Origin: Tropicibacter alexandrii
GTDB lineage: Bacteria > Pseudomonadota > Alphaproteobacteria > Rhodobacterales > Rhodobacteraceae
Direction: 5' to 3'
Assembly (NCBI RefSeq): GCF_003667315.2
Contig: NZ_RCTZ02000001.1
Location: 62,001-126,000, forward strand
DNA: 64,000 bases
Of the stretch, positions 8,678 through 17,546 are shown one piece after another. Positions within the stretch are counted from its first letter, which is position 1. Every line of letters begins with the position of its first letter. The notes under the pieces were generated by a model. It saw nothing but the letters and a program-made list of their open reading frames with translations. It was not told where the DNA came from and did no database searches. Made by a program: the position numbers and the translations under genes.

Positions 8678-9489
8678 GGATCGCCTTGACCGGCGCGGCC
8701 GGCCTTGTCGGGCGGTTTCTGGTGGGCGGCCTTGATGGCCACGTCGTCACGCTTGGCCGACGCGGAGATATCGCATGGGACCTGACCGGCCCGGCCCCGG
8801 ACCTGCGCGGCTTCGATGCGCTGGTGCATGCGGCCTTTGCCCATGTGCCCGGTCGCTATCGCGGCGGCGAAGGCGATGACCCAGACGGCTTCCTGCGCGC
8901 CAATCTCGACGGGACCCGCCGCCTGTTCGACGCCGCCGCGCGGGACGGCGTGACCAAAGTCCTCTTCCTGTCCTCTCGCGCCGTGTTCGACGGCTGGCCC
9001 GACGACCTCCCCTTGACCGAAGACCGCGCCCCTCGGGCCGCCTCGCTTTACGGACAGGTCAAGGCGCAGGCCGAGGCGCATTTGCTGGCGCTACCGGTCC
9101 AAGGCATCGCCCTGCGCGCCACCGGCATCTACGGGCCGGGGGCGGATCACAAATGGGCCAGCCTGATCCGCGATTTCCTGAGTGGCAGGGACGTCCCGCC
9201 AAGGCGCGGCACCGAAGTCCATGGGCAAGACGTGGCAACGGCCTGCAACCTGCTGTTGGACAGAGATTTTTCCGGCGCGGCGCACGCCTCTGACTTGCTG
9301 CTGGACCGCCGCGACCTGCTCGCCGAGATCAAGACCCTCACCGCGTCGACATCAGCCTTGCCGGAGCGATCAAACAAGGCGGTCAACCCGTTGATATGCC
9401 AAACGCTTCCCGAACTGGGCTGGCGCCCCGGCGGCTTCGCGAGGCTGCGCGCCGACGCACCGGCACTGCTTCAGGCGGCCTTGGACTGA
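8674..9489 (+). CDS. NAD(P)-dependent sugar epimerase/dehydratase (extended SDR)
   Basis: A 271-residue Rossmann protein with the nucleotide loop TGAAGLVG (6-13), a conserved VHAA after beta-4, the catalytic pair Tyr126/Lys130 (YGQVK) and an IYGPG motif. Together these place it in the NAD-dependent epimerase/dehydratase family. The sugar substrate is not determined. It overlaps the GT8 gene by 4 bp and its last 19 bp overlap the convergent sulfotransferase-like gene. Confidence 0.88.
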   Translation: MRIALTGAAGLVGRFLVGGLDGHVVTLGRRGDIAWDLTGPAPDLRGFDALVHAAFAHVPGRYRGGEGDDPDGFLRANLDGTRRLFDAAARDGVTKVLFLSSRAVFDGWPDDLPLTEDRAPRAASLYGQVKAQAEAHLLALPVQGIALRATGIYGPGADHKWASLIRDFLSGRDVPPRRGTEVHGQDVATACNLLLDRDFSGAAHASDLLLDRRDLLAEIKTLTASTSALPERSNKAVNPLICQTLPELGWRPGGFARLRADAPALLQAALD

Positions 9490-10427
9490 CTTTCGGCGAT
9501 TGCGTCCAGCATGGCCCGGATCAAGGCTTGCTGTTCGTCCGAGAACCCCTCGGCGACATGACCTTCGCCTTGGATATCGCCAAGATCGAACAGCTGCGCA
9601 TCCTGCGGAAAGAACGCCCTGCGCACCGCCTCGTTGCTGTCCTCGTAATAGCGGACAATCTCGCGCGCATAATCGTTGGGCATCAGCCGCGCGCGCGACC
9701 CGGAGACGTCGCAACGCGACTGGATCGCCTGACGCATCTTGCCCACGTCAAAGGCGCCGGTCTTCTTCATCAGCTTGAGCACGGTCAGCAACTCGACCCC
9801 GGGCGAGACGTTGGACTGCGCCGCCCCCTCTTGATCCGGCAGATCAAGAACGCCAAGCAAGCTCATGAAATCGCTCACAACATCGCCATCCTTCAGGCGA
9901 TTTTTCTCAAACCGGCGCACGTGAAAGGTCGCGTCCGGAAAGGCCGACTGCCAAGCGGTCAGGATGCGGTTGTAGTCGCCATAGGCATCGCGCGTCTTCT
10001 CGAAGAAACTGACGAAAGACCCGCCATACCGGCCGGTCTTCACGCGCTGGCGGTAATGGCTTTCATGCCATTTGTCTTGCCGCCGCAGGTAGATCACGAT
10101 GTTCAGGGGCATGCGTGTCAGGCTGGGCACCACCTCCTTCAAGAGGTCCAGATCGACACCGTTGGACACGAACATCTCGGAGGACAGCACCACGTGCCGC
10201 GCGGTCGCGGCGGCAATGCCCGCCTCGGCCCAAGCCCCCAATTGACGCACCGCGTCTGGCTTGCGCTGCCGCATCGCCTTGGGGAGGCGGTTCAGGGAGG
10301 ATCGCTTGCCCAGCCCGATGAAGGACACGCCCTGCTCCGCCAAAAAGCTCGCATGGTTGCGCCCGAAATGCTGAACAGAGGTCGAACCGGTTTTTTGTGT
10401 CCCGATATGCAACCAGATTTCCGCCAT
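9471..10427 (-). CDS. Sulfotransferase-like protein (PAPS-loop fold)
   Basis: A 318-residue protein whose N-terminus AEIWLHIGTQKTGSTSVQHF carries the 5'-phosphosulfate-binding loop GTQKTGSTS at 9-17. Downstream, VVLSSEMF and VIYLRRQDKWHESHY fit the 3'-phosphate-binding region (R-x-x-x-x-x-x-S type) of bacterial carbohydrate sulfotransferases. The start at 10427 places the loop at the usual distance from the N-terminus; the longer in-frame extension has no family match. It probably sulfates a surface glycan, given the neighbouring glycosyltransferases. It ends within the epimerase gene on the other strand. Confidence 0.78.
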   Translation of the reverse strand: MAEIWLHIGTQKTGSTSVQHFGRNHASFLAEQGVSFIGLGKRSSLNRLPKAMRQRKPDAVRQLGAWAEAGIAAATARHVVLSSEMFVSNGVDLDLLKEVVPSLTRMPLNIVIYLRRQDKWHESHYRQRVKTGRYGGSFVSFFEKTRDAYGDYNRILTAWQSAFPDATFHVRRFEKNRLKDGDVVSDFMSLLGVLDLPDQEGAAQSNVSPGVELLTVLKLMKKTGAFDVGKMRQAIQSRCDVSGSRARLMPNDYAREIVRYYEDSNEAVRRAFFPQDAQLFDLGDIQGEGHVAEGFSDEQQALIRAMLDAIAESQSKAA

Positions 10428-10521
10428 GTGCCTGCCCCGATCTGCCGCCGTTTCGCAGGCAAGTTTAACGAGAAAAATGGCGGTTTCCGGTACAATATTA
10501 AGGATACGTGAAGATTTCCGC

Positions 10522-11649
10522 CTAAAGTGGCAAAATATCCCCGTCCGCACGCCGCGCGTGGAATTCCGCCTCGAACGCGGCAAAGCGCCCCTTTGCGATC
10601 GCCTCGCGCATGGACTGCATCAACTCCTGGTAGTAATGCAGGTTGTGCCATGTCAGCAACATGCCGGCGATCATCTCTCCGGCGCGATAGACGTGATGCA
10701 GGTAGGCGCGGCTGTAGCTGCGGCAGGCCGGACAAGTGCAGGTTTCGTCCAAGGGGCGCGGATCATCCGCATGGCGGGCATTCTTGATATTGACCTGCCC
10801 GCGCCGCGTCCACGCCTGCCCGGTCCGCCCCGACCGCGAGGGCAGCACGCAATCCATCATGTCGACGCCGCGCTTGACCGCTCCGACGATGTCGTCGGGC
10901 TTGCCCACCCCCATCAGGTAACGCGGCTTGTCCTCCGGCAGCTGGCCCGGCGCGAAATCGAGGCAGCCGAACATCGCCTCCTGTCCCTCGCCGACAGCCA
11001 ACCCACCAATCGCATAGCCGTCAAAGCCGATCGCCCGCAGCGCCTCCGCGCTCTCGGCGCGCAGATCCTCTTCGAGCCCGCCCTGCTGGATGCCGAACAG
11101 CATGTGCCCCGGTCTGTCGCCAAAGGCATCGCGCGACCGCTGCGCCCACCGCATGGACAGGCGCATGCTCTCCTCCAGCCGTCTGCGATCCGCAGGCAGT
11201 GCCGGGCATTCGTCGAAGGCCATGACGATATCCGAGCCCAGCAAACGCTGGATCTCCATCGACCGCTCCGGGCTGAGCATGTGCTTCGAGCCATCCACAT
11301 GGCTGCGAAACGTCACCCCCTCCTCGGTCAGCTTACGCAGGGAGGACAGGCTCATCACCTGAAAACCACCGGAATCCGTCAGGATCGGCCGCTCCCAGTT
11401 CATGAAGCGGTGCAAGCCCCCCAGCCGCGCCACCCGCTCGGCCCCGGGCCGCAGCATCAGGTGATAGGTGTTGCCCAGCAGGATGTCGGCGCCGGTCTCG
11501 CGCACGCTTTCGGGCATCATGCCCTTCACGGTCGCAGCCGTCCCCACCGGCATGAAGGCCGGGGTCCGGATCTCACCACGCGGGGTCGAGATCACCCCGC
11601 AACGCGCACGCCCATCCCGGGCCTTCAGGTCAAACGATGTCAAAGCCAT
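10522..11649 (-). CDS. tgt: tRNA-guanine transglycosylase (queuine/preQ1 insertion)
   Basis: A 375-residue TGT, the normal length. [11 protein letters not shown] contains the first catalytic Asp, GGLAVGE the substrate loop, [11 protein letters not shown] the nucleophilic Asp, and CTCPAC followed by a C-terminal His (TWHN) the structural zinc site. It exchanges G34 for preQ1 (or queuine) in tRNAs with GUN anticodons. The start at 11649 gives [16 protein letters not shown], the usual N-terminus; a much longer in-frame run upstream is only the antisense of the glycosyltransferase. It is surrounded by surface-glycan genes, with no other queuosine genes nearby. Confidence 0.97.
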   Translation of the reverse strand: MALTSFDLKARDGRARCGVISTPRGEIRTPAFMPVGTAATVKGMMPESVRETGADILLGNTYHLMLRPGAERVARLGGLHRFMNWERPILTDSGGFQVMSLSSLRKLTEEGVTFRSHVDGSKHMLSPERSMEIQRLLGSDIVMAFDECPALPADRRRLEESMRLSMRWAQRSRDAFGDRPGHMLFGIQQGGLEEDLRAESAEALRAIGFDGYAIGGLAVGEGQEAMFGCLDFAPGQLPEDKPRYLMGVGKPDDIVGAVKRGVDMMDCVLPSRSGRTGQAWTRRGQVNIKNARHADDPRPLDETCTCPACRSYSRAYLHHVYRAGEMIAGMLLTWHNLHYYQELMQSMREAIAKGRFAAFEAEFHARRADGDILPL

Positions 11650-11692
11650 GCGCCGCCAATACCCCCCGCCCGACGCCAAGAAAAGCCCCCAG

Positions 11693-11730
11693 TTTCTTCT
11701 TGGCCAAAATACCCTCGCCGAAGGCGTCCT
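11693..11730 (-). repeat. Degenerate copy of a dispersed element upstream of tgt
   Basis: TTCTTCTTGGCCAAAATACC followed by CTCGCCGAAGGCG resembles the elements at 20710-20768 and 47243-47305. As in those, the minus-strand gene (here tgt) starts just beyond it. Confidence 0.4.
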
Positions 11731-11883
11731 TCCCCGCAACAGGCGCAGCCCCCGGACCGGATCACAACCGCGCCACAAGCGCCCACCCGAGGCCGCAAGG
11801 CCGAGATGTCTGCGCGCGTGAAACGCGCACAATTGGATCACCCCCCGCTTGCTCCCGCCGCGCGCCCGCGCCACTGTAGCGCC

Positions 11884-13611
11884 ATGAGCAGAACCCCAAC
11901 CTACAAGGGCGGAATCGCCGCCGTTCTCGCCCAGTACGAGGGCCGCCGCGACGCCTTTTCCTATGCCAAGGGCGAAGCCCTGCCGCCGCTGGACACCGAC
12001 CTCGCCGCTCTCTCGCACGCTACGGTCGCCGACCCGGACACGGACCCGGCGTTCAAGCCGCCATTCCGGTCGTCCTTTCACCGCAAATGCCACGCCTTGC
12101 GCAGCGAACTTCAGGGCAATAGCGAACTGACAGTCCTGCATGGCCTGCTGATCGCCCATCTGCGCAAGCGCACCTTCCCCGATCACGCCCCCGCGCTGTT
12201 CCAGCGTCTGTGGGCCGAACAGGGCGATCACCTGCTCACACAGCTCGATCAGCGCTGGCTGGTCTCGGCCATCACCACCTTCGGCGATCACGGCACCACC
12301 ACCACCCAGCGCAGCGTCGGTCTGGCGCTGACCACGTTTTTCGGGATGATGAAGCTGTATGAATCCGAGCGGCTGCATTCCGGCCTGACCCCGGACAAGC
12401 CCTATACGCTCGACAAGGTCCGCGCGCCCCTGCCGATGGAAATGGACGCCTATTCGCTGACCAATGGCGGGCTGGACGTCAACATGATCGGCAGGCTCTG
12501 GCAGGAGGCCGAGGATGACCCCGTCATCGCCCCCCTCGCCCATCACCTGCTCGACCTGCTGATCCATGACGACCGGACCCTGTTTCGCCGCTTGATGACC
12601 ATGCGCGCGCGCAAGCAACGCCAGATCGACGCCAAGGCGCACGGGGCCAACATCGCACCCGTGCCCGCCGACAGGCTCAACTTGAGCAAGGACACCCTGC
12701 GCTGGGGCCTTGTCAGCACGATCAAGGCGCCCCTGCCCGCCATCGCCCGCTGGGCCGCCCACCACATCGATGCGGGCGCCCATGCGCTGCATATCCATCT
12801 CGACGAGCCCGACGCAGCAACCGCCGCCTTCCTCAGCCGCCACCCGAAAATCCACGTCACCCAATGCGATGACGCCTATTGGAGCGCGCAGAAAAAGCGC
12901 CGGATGGACCAGCACCAGCTGCGCCAAGCCTTCAACGCCACGCGCACCTTGCACCGTGTCACCGAAGACCTCGACTGGCTCGGCCATATCGACGTGGATG
13001 AATTCCTGTTCGGGACCCCGATCACGCCCGCTCTGGCCAGCGTCCAGCCCGCCATCGCCATGGCCCGCGTGCCCCCGGCCGAGGCGCTCGCCACCGACGG
13101 CACGCCCACGCATTTCAAGCTGACCCACAAGCAGGCCGAGGTGAAGAAATCCCTGCTGCAAGAGGTCTACCCCACCTTCGGGCTGCATCTTTATGGCGGG
13201 TTCCTGTCGCATACGGCGGGCAAGGTCTTTGCCCGCACCGGCATTCCCGACACGCGGCTTGGCATCCACGGGCTGAAATACGCGGGCGAGGATGTCACCA
13301 ACCGCGCCAAGCCCGCAGGCCTGTATCTGGCGCATTTCCATGCGCCCAGCTGGGAACATTTCCGCGCCCATCTGGATTTCCGCCGCGAGCGTGGATCGTA
13401 TCGCGCGCGCTCCGAACGGCCCGAACTGGGACAGGGGGAACTCTTCACCTTCCTGCTGGGGGAAGGCGAGGACGCGCTGCGGGAGTTCTTCGACGAGGTG
13501 GTGGCCGACAGCCCCAAGCTTCGCGCGCGCCTCGACGCGCATGGCATGTTGCTGACCCACGACTTCGATTTCGACGCCACGACGCGCCGTGTCTTTGGGG
13601 AACTGCCATGA
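11884..13611 (+). CDS. Two-part protein with C-terminal family-2-like glycosyltransferase domain
   Basis: A 575-residue protein. Residues about 275-575 are a glycosyltransferase of the 'Glyco_tranf_2_4' type: a beta-strand start [29 protein letters not shown] (DxD-type metal site) near 370, [18 protein letters not shown] and [14 protein letters not shown]. The first 275 residues form a separate, mainly helical region with no motif I recognise; it starts with [18 protein letters not shown]. The acceptor is unknown. The stop overlaps the start of the next gene (ATGA), which encodes a paralogue of the C-terminal half, so the pair arose by duplication and is translated together. Confidence 0.82.
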   Translation: MSRTPTYKGGIAAVLAQYEGRRDAFSYAKGEALPPLDTDLAALSHATVADPDTDPAFKPPFRSSFHRKCHALRSELQGNSELTVLHGLLIAHLRKRTFPDHAPALFQRLWAEQGDHLLTQLDQRWLVSAITTFGDHGTTTTQRSVGLALTTFFGMMKLYESERLHSGLTPDKPYTLDKVRAPLPMEMDAYSLTNGGLDVNMIGRLWQEAEDDPVIAPLAHHLLDLLIHDDRTLFRRLMTMRARKQRQIDAKAHGANIAPVPADRLNLSKDTLRWGLVSTIKAPLPAIARWAAHHIDAGAHALHIHLDEPDAATAAFLSRHPKIHVTQCDDAYWSAQKKRRMDQHQLRQAFNATRTLHRVTEDLDWLGHIDVDEFLFGTPITPALASVQPAIAMARVPPAEALATDGTPTHFKLTHKQAEVKKSLLQEVYPTFGLHLYGGFLSHTAGKVFARTGIPDTRLGIHGLKYAGEDVTNRAKPAGLYLAHFHAPSWEHFRAHLDFRRERGSYRARSERPELGQGELFTFLLGEGEDALREFFDEVVADSPKLRARLDAHGMLLTHDFDFDATTRRVFGELP

Positions 13612-14543
13612 CCCTGTGGGGCACCGTCACGACGACCAATGCGCCCTTGCGCGACGTGCTGGACTTTTCTGCCTGGCATCTCGAACTCGGCGCGCATCGC
13701 GTCTACCTCTATCTCGATCACGACGACCCCGGCGCCTGCGCGGCGCTCGACCACCCCAAGCTGCGCATCGTCCACACCGACGCCGCATGGTGGGCCAAAC
13801 GCAACGGGCGGCCCGACAAGCATCAGGCCCGCCAATCCGCCAATGCCCGCCACGCCAACAACCGCAAGCCCGAGGTCGACTGGCTGACCCATATCGACAC
13901 CGACGAATTCCTGCTGCCTGCGTCACCCGTGGCCGAGCAACTCGGCCAATTGCCCGCCGAAGCACTTTGCGCCCGCATCCGCCCGGTCGAGGCGCTTGCC
14001 CAAGGCGATGCCAGCCCACCGGGCGAGACGTTGTTCAAGGCCTTCCATCTTGATCCCAAAGCCCGGCAAGAGGCGGCGCAGGACTGCTTTCCCACCTTCG
14101 GCGCGCATCTGTCCGGTGGATTCCTGAGCCACGTCGCGGGCAAGCTGTTCTTTCGCCCGACCAAGGGGCTGCAGATCAAGATCCACAATGTCATCCTCGA
14201 TGGCGAACAGAACCCCGGCCAGCAGGACTTGCCCGGCATCGAACTGGGCCATTTCCACGCCGCCGACTGGGATCATTTCCTGCGCGCCTATCGCTTTCGG
14301 CTGGCGCGGGGATCGTACCGGGCGGAGCTGAAATCGCAGGTGCGCCAGCCCGGCGCGCTCAACCTGCACGACCTCTTCGCCATGATCGAGGAGGAGGACG
14401 CCCTGCGCGCTTTCTTCGACGAAGTCTGCATGGCGAACCGCCCGCTGGTCGACCGGCTGCACGCCCATGGTCTGCTGCGCCGTCACCAGATGCCGCTCGA
14501 TCTGCTGCGGCGAAAACACTTTCCCGGCATCAATCCGGATTGA
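13608..14543 (+). CDS. Family-2-like glycosyltransferase, paralogue of the upstream C-terminal domain
   Basis: A 311-residue glycosyltransferase. It repeats the motifs of the preceding protein: HIDTDEFL at about 95-102 (DxD-type site), [46 protein letters not shown] and a C-terminal FFDEV. Such proteins are often annotated 'glycosyltransferase family 2' and act on extracellular or cell-surface polysaccharides. The 4-bp overlap with the upstream gene implies coupled translation and roughly equal amounts. No signal peptide or membrane segment is seen, so it is cytoplasmic or peripheral. Confidence 0.83.
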   Translation: MTLWGTVTTTNAPLRDVLDFSAWHLELGAHRVYLYLDHDDPGACAALDHPKLRIVHTDAAWWAKRNGRPDKHQARQSANARHANNRKPEVDWLTHIDTDEFLLPASPVAEQLGQLPAEALCARIRPVEALAQGDASPPGETLFKAFHLDPKARQEAAQDCFPTFGAHLSGGFLSHVAGKLFFRPTKGLQIKIHNVILDGEQNPGQQDLPGIELGHFHAADWDHFLRAYRFRLARGSYRAELKSQVRQPGALNLHDLFAMIEEEDALRAFFDEVCMANRPLVDRLHAHGLLRRHQMPLDLLRRKHFPGINPD

Positions 14544-14610
14544 ATCCGCGAATTGTCGCCGAAAAGGAAACCCTACGCCGCAACAATTGCCGCAGCCCGA
14601 CCACCCTTGA

Positions 14611-14639
14611 TTGACTTTTCACGGTTTTTTCCGTAAAGG
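14611..14639 (+). promoter_or_regulatory. Possible sigma-70 promoter of the RNA helicase gene
   Basis: TTGACT, a 17-bp spacer and TAAAGG lie about 100 bp before the helicase start. The -35 is good and the -10 poor. A small ACGG-TTTTTT-CCGT dyad lies within the spacer. Confidence 0.3.
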
Positions 14640-14737
14640 CGGCCCACGGGGATGTAAGCGGCGGGACGCCGGGCCAGACGGGCCACCCCGAACCAGACGC
14701 GCGGGCCAGGTACAGTGTCCGCATCGAACGGATACAT

Positions 14738-16180
14738 ATGACAAAATTCTCTGATCTGAATCTCAGCCCGAAAGTCCTGAAAGCCATCGAGGAGGCCGGT
14801 TACGAAACGCCGACCCCGATTCAGGCGGGTGCGATTCCCCATGCGCTCGAGGGCAAGGATGTCCTTGGCATCGCGCAGACCGGCACCGGAAAGACCGCGT
14901 CCTTCACCCTTCCGATGATCACGAAGCTCGCCCGGGGCCGCGCCCGCGCCCGGATGCCGCGCAGCCTCGTTCTGTGCCCGACGCGCGAACTGGCCGCACA
15001 GGTGGCCGAGAACTTCGACACCTATTCCAAGCATGTCAAACTGACCAAGGCGCTGCTGATCGGCGGCGTCTCGTTCAAGGAACAGGACATGCTGATCGAC
15101 AAGGGCGTCGATGTTCTGATCGCCACGCCGGGCCGCCTTCTGGATCATTTCGAGCGTGGCAAGCTGCTGCTGACCGGGATCGAGATCATGGTGGTCGATG
15201 AGGCCGACCGGATGCTCGACATGGGCTTCATCCCCGATATCGAGCGGATCTTTGGCCTTGTGCCCTTCACCCGCCAGACGCTGTTCTTCTCGGCCACCAT
15301 GGCGCCGGAAATCGAGCGTATCACCAATACCTTCCTGTCGGCCCCCGCCCGGATCGAGGTGGCGCGTCAGGCTTCCGCATCGGAAACGATCACCCAAGGG
15401 GCCGTCGTCTTCAAACCGTCGCGCCGCGACCGTGAGGGCAGCGAAAAGCGCGCGGTTCTGCGCGCCCTGATCGATTCCGAGGGCGAGGGATGCGACCGTG
15501 CCATCGTCTTCTGCAACCGCAAGGTGGATGTGGACATCGTAGCCAAGTCGCTGAAACAGCACGGCTATAACGCCGCGCCGATCCATGGCGATCTGGACCA
15601 GAGCCAACGGACCAAGACGCTGGATTCGTTCCGCGAGAGCGAGCTGAAGATCCTCGTGGCCTCGGACGTGGCCGCGCGCGGTCTGGACATTCCCGCCGTC
15701 AGCCACGTCTTCAACTTCGACGTGCCCAGCCATGCCGAGGATTACATCCACCGCATCGGCCGTACGGGGCGCGCGGGCAGGTCGGGCAAGGCCTATACGA
15801 TCTGCGTGCCGCGCGACGAGAAGTATTTCGACGCCGTCGAAAAGCTGCTTCAGAAAGAGATTCCGCGCCTCGACAACCCGGCGGCCATCTCGGCGCCCTC
15901 TGCCTCCGAGGATGAGGTGGAAAAGAAGCCGACCCGCACGCGCAGTTCCTCGCGCCGCTCCGACAAGTCCGAGAAATCCGACAAGACGGAAAAGGCCGAC
16001 AAGCCCGAAGCCCGCAAGCCCGACGCGCCCAAAAGCGACACCCGCAAGAGCGACAGCCGCAACGAACCGCGCCGCGACAGCAATCGCGACCGTGGCGGGC
16101 GCGACAGCAACGTGGTCGGCATGGGCGACCACCTGCCCGATTTCATCGCGCTCAGCTTCGAGCAGCGGCGCGCCGGCTGA
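14738..16180 (+). CDS. DEAD-box RNA helicase, RhlE type
   Basis: A 480-residue helicase with every DEAD-box motif: Q motif (YETPTPIQ), I (AQTGTGKT), Ia (PTRELA), Ib (TPGR), II (VDEADRMLDMGF, near 153), III (SAT), and the C-terminal HRIGRTGRAGRSG. The core resembles RhlE, which remodels ribosome-assembly and mRNA-decay complexes. The last 85 residues are a low-complexity tail of Lys, Arg, Asp and Ser (repeats of the type SDKSEKSDKTEK) that probably binds RNA. The leader is 190 bp. A strong hairpin terminator follows. Confidence 0.95.
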   Translation: MTKFSDLNLSPKVLKAIEEAGYETPTPIQAGAIPHALEGKDVLGIAQTGTGKTASFTLPMITKLARGRARARMPRSLVLCPTRELAAQVAENFDTYSKHVKLTKALLIGGVSFKEQDMLIDKGVDVLIATPGRLLDHFERGKLLLTGIEIMVVDEADRMLDMGFIPDIERIFGLVPFTRQTLFFSATMAPEIERITNTFLSAPARIEVARQASASETITQGAVVFKPSRRDREGSEKRAVLRALIDSEGEGCDRAIVFCNRKVDVDIVAKSLKQHGYNAAPIHGDLDQSQRTKTLDSFRESELKILVASDVAARGLDIPAVSHVFNFDVPSHAEDYIHRIGRTGRAGRSGKAYTICVPRDEKYFDAVEKLLQKEIPRLDNPAAISAPSASEDEVEKKPTRTRSSSRRSDKSEKSDKTEKADKPEARKPDAPKSDTRKSDSRNEPRRDSNRDRGGRDSNVVGMGDHLPDFIALSFEQRRAG

Positions 16181-16194
16181 CAGCCCCACATGAC

Positions 16195-16230
16195 AAAGGC
16201 CGCCATGCGTAATGCATGGCGGCCTTTTTA
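16195..16230. terminator. Terminator between the helicase and osmC-like genes
   Basis: The perfect 11-bp stem GGCCGCCATGC/GCATGGCGGCC with a 5-nt loop is followed by TTTTT on the plus strand. It lies between two convergent genes. Confidence 0.88.
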
Positions 16231-16249
16231 GTTCGGCATGAAACTGCGC

Positions 16250-16675
16250 TCAGACGAGCCGCGCATCCATGGTGATTTCGCAGGACAGCAGCTTGGAAAT
16301 CGGGCAGTTGTCCTTCGCGGTCTGCGCCGCTGCAAGGAATGCGTCCTCGCTGGCATTCGGCACTTTCGCGGCCACGGTCAGATGGACCTTCTGCACCGCA
16401 AACCCGTCGTTTTCCTTGTCCAGATAGACCTTGGACGTGGTCGAAATCTCGTCAGGCACCAGATCGCTGTCGCCCAGAATCATGCTCAGCGCCATCGAGA
16501 AACAACTGGCATGCGCCGCGCCGATCAACTCTTCGGGGTTCGTGCCGGGCTGGTCCTCGAAACGAGTGTTGAAGCCGTAGGGTTGATCCTTGAGGGCGGT
16601 GGACTCGGTCGAGACCGTCCCCTTGCCAGATTTCAAATCGCCGCGCCATTTTGCGGAACCGGCCTTCTTGATCAT
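16250..16675 (-). CDS. OsmC-family peroxiredoxin-like protein
   Basis: A 141-residue protein of the OsmC branch of the OsmC/Ohr family. The two peroxidatic/resolving cysteines are present: Cys58 in HASCFSMAL and Cys124 in DNCPISKLL. The N-terminal KWRGDLKSGKGTVSTES is typical of OsmC. It reduces organic hydroperoxides in the cytoplasm. It is divergent from the PilZ gene across 130 bp and has no OhrR-type regulator beside it. Confidence 0.93.
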   Translation of the reverse strand: MIKKAGSAKWRGDLKSGKGTVSTESTALKDQPYGFNTRFEDQPGTNPEELIGAAHASCFSMALSMILGDSDLVPDEISTTSKVYLDKENDGFAVQKVHLTVAAKVPNASEDAFLAAAQTAKDNCPISKLLSCEITMDARLV

Positions 16676-16805
16676 GGATGCGCTCCTTTCGTGAACGTAA
16701 AGTCTTCATCACCGGGTCAACGTTTACGCGGGCGTCATGTTCCATTAGGCGAATATTCATACCCCCTTCCCTAAAGTCACATCCAGCACGCGGGCTGGAT
16801 CTGTC

Positions 16806-17546
16806 ATGGTATGGGCAATGGACAACAAATGGCAGGACACGCGACAACACCGGCGTTTCTACGTCGCTCTGCCCGCCATGGCGATTCAGGACGGCTATGC
16901 TGTGCCGGGAACGGTCAGCAATATTTCAGGCGGCGGGGCGCTGTTCGCGCTGAATCCGATTTCCAATGCGGCGGTCCGAACCGGTCCGCTGGAACTGGAT
17001 ATCGCGGGTGTCGCCCGCGTGCCGTGCCGTATCCGATGGCGCGCGGCCTATCGGTGCGGGGTCGAATTCACCGTTTCCGAGCAGATGCACCATTTCGTCG
17101 AGACGCGGCTGAACCGCTTGGCCAAGTCGCTGGGCCAAACCGCGCCCAGTGACGCGCAACCAGCGGCGGTCGATCCTGTCCCGCCGGTGGACCCTGTCAT
17201 CGCATTGGCCGAGCCTGATCCTGGCCTGCGGCGCAGCAGGCAGCGCCACGCGGTCCGGATACAAGGGCGCCTGCATCAGGACGGCTATGCCATGCCCTGC
17301 ACAATCACCGACATTTCTGCCGGCGGTCTCCGCGTCCGGTTCGATTCGGCCATCGCCCGCGCGCTCCGGGACAAGCGGTCGCGCGTGGACGTGACCGAAT
17401 TCGGCACCTTTCAGGCAGAGTTCCGGTGGCGCAAGTCGGATGAGGCTGGATTGAGCTTCGTCCTGACCGACCGGCAGGCCCACCAATTGTCGGAAACCTT
17501 GGCCAAACGCTTTGCCAAGGGGCGGGCCCCTATGACAGACGGCTGA
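16806..17546 (+). CDS. Protein with two PilZ domains (cyclic-di-GMP receptor candidate)
   Basis: A 246-residue protein made of two PilZ-like domains. The first (about 12-105) has RQHRRFYV and SNISGGGALF; the second (about 145-235) has RSRQRHAVRI and TDISAGGLRV. These are the RxxxR and D/NxSxxG motifs that bind cyclic-di-GMP in PilZ proteins; in both copies the second motif reads [N/D]IS-x-GG. A Pro/Asp linker joins them. There is no effector domain, so it may act on a partner such as a motility or polysaccharide apparatus. The start is 16806 or, equally plausibly, the in-frame ATG at 16818. The 3' end overlaps the convergent RNase J gene by 17 bp. Confidence 0.85.
   Translation: MVWAMDNKWQDTRQHRRFYVALPAMAIQDGYAVPGTVSNISGGGALFALNPISNAAVRTGPLELDIAGVARVPCRIRWRAAYRCGVEFTVSEQMHHFVETRLNRLAKSLGQTAPSDAQPAAVDPVPPVDPVIALAEPDPGLRRSRQRHAVRIQGRLHQDGYAMPCTITDISAGGLRVRFDSAIARALRDKRSRVDVTEFGTFQAEFRWRKSDEAGLSFVLTDRQAHQLSETLAKRFAKGRAPMTDG

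Noticed and set aside
10426-11883. An in-frame N-terminal extension of the 575-residue glycosyltransferase
   Set aside because: It would run antisense through tgt and has no family similarity; the ATG at 11884 gives a sensible N-terminus.
10522-13560. A 1012-codon minus-strand frame that extends tgt upstream
   Set aside because: Only the last 375 codons match TGT; the rest is antisense to the glycosyltransferase gene.
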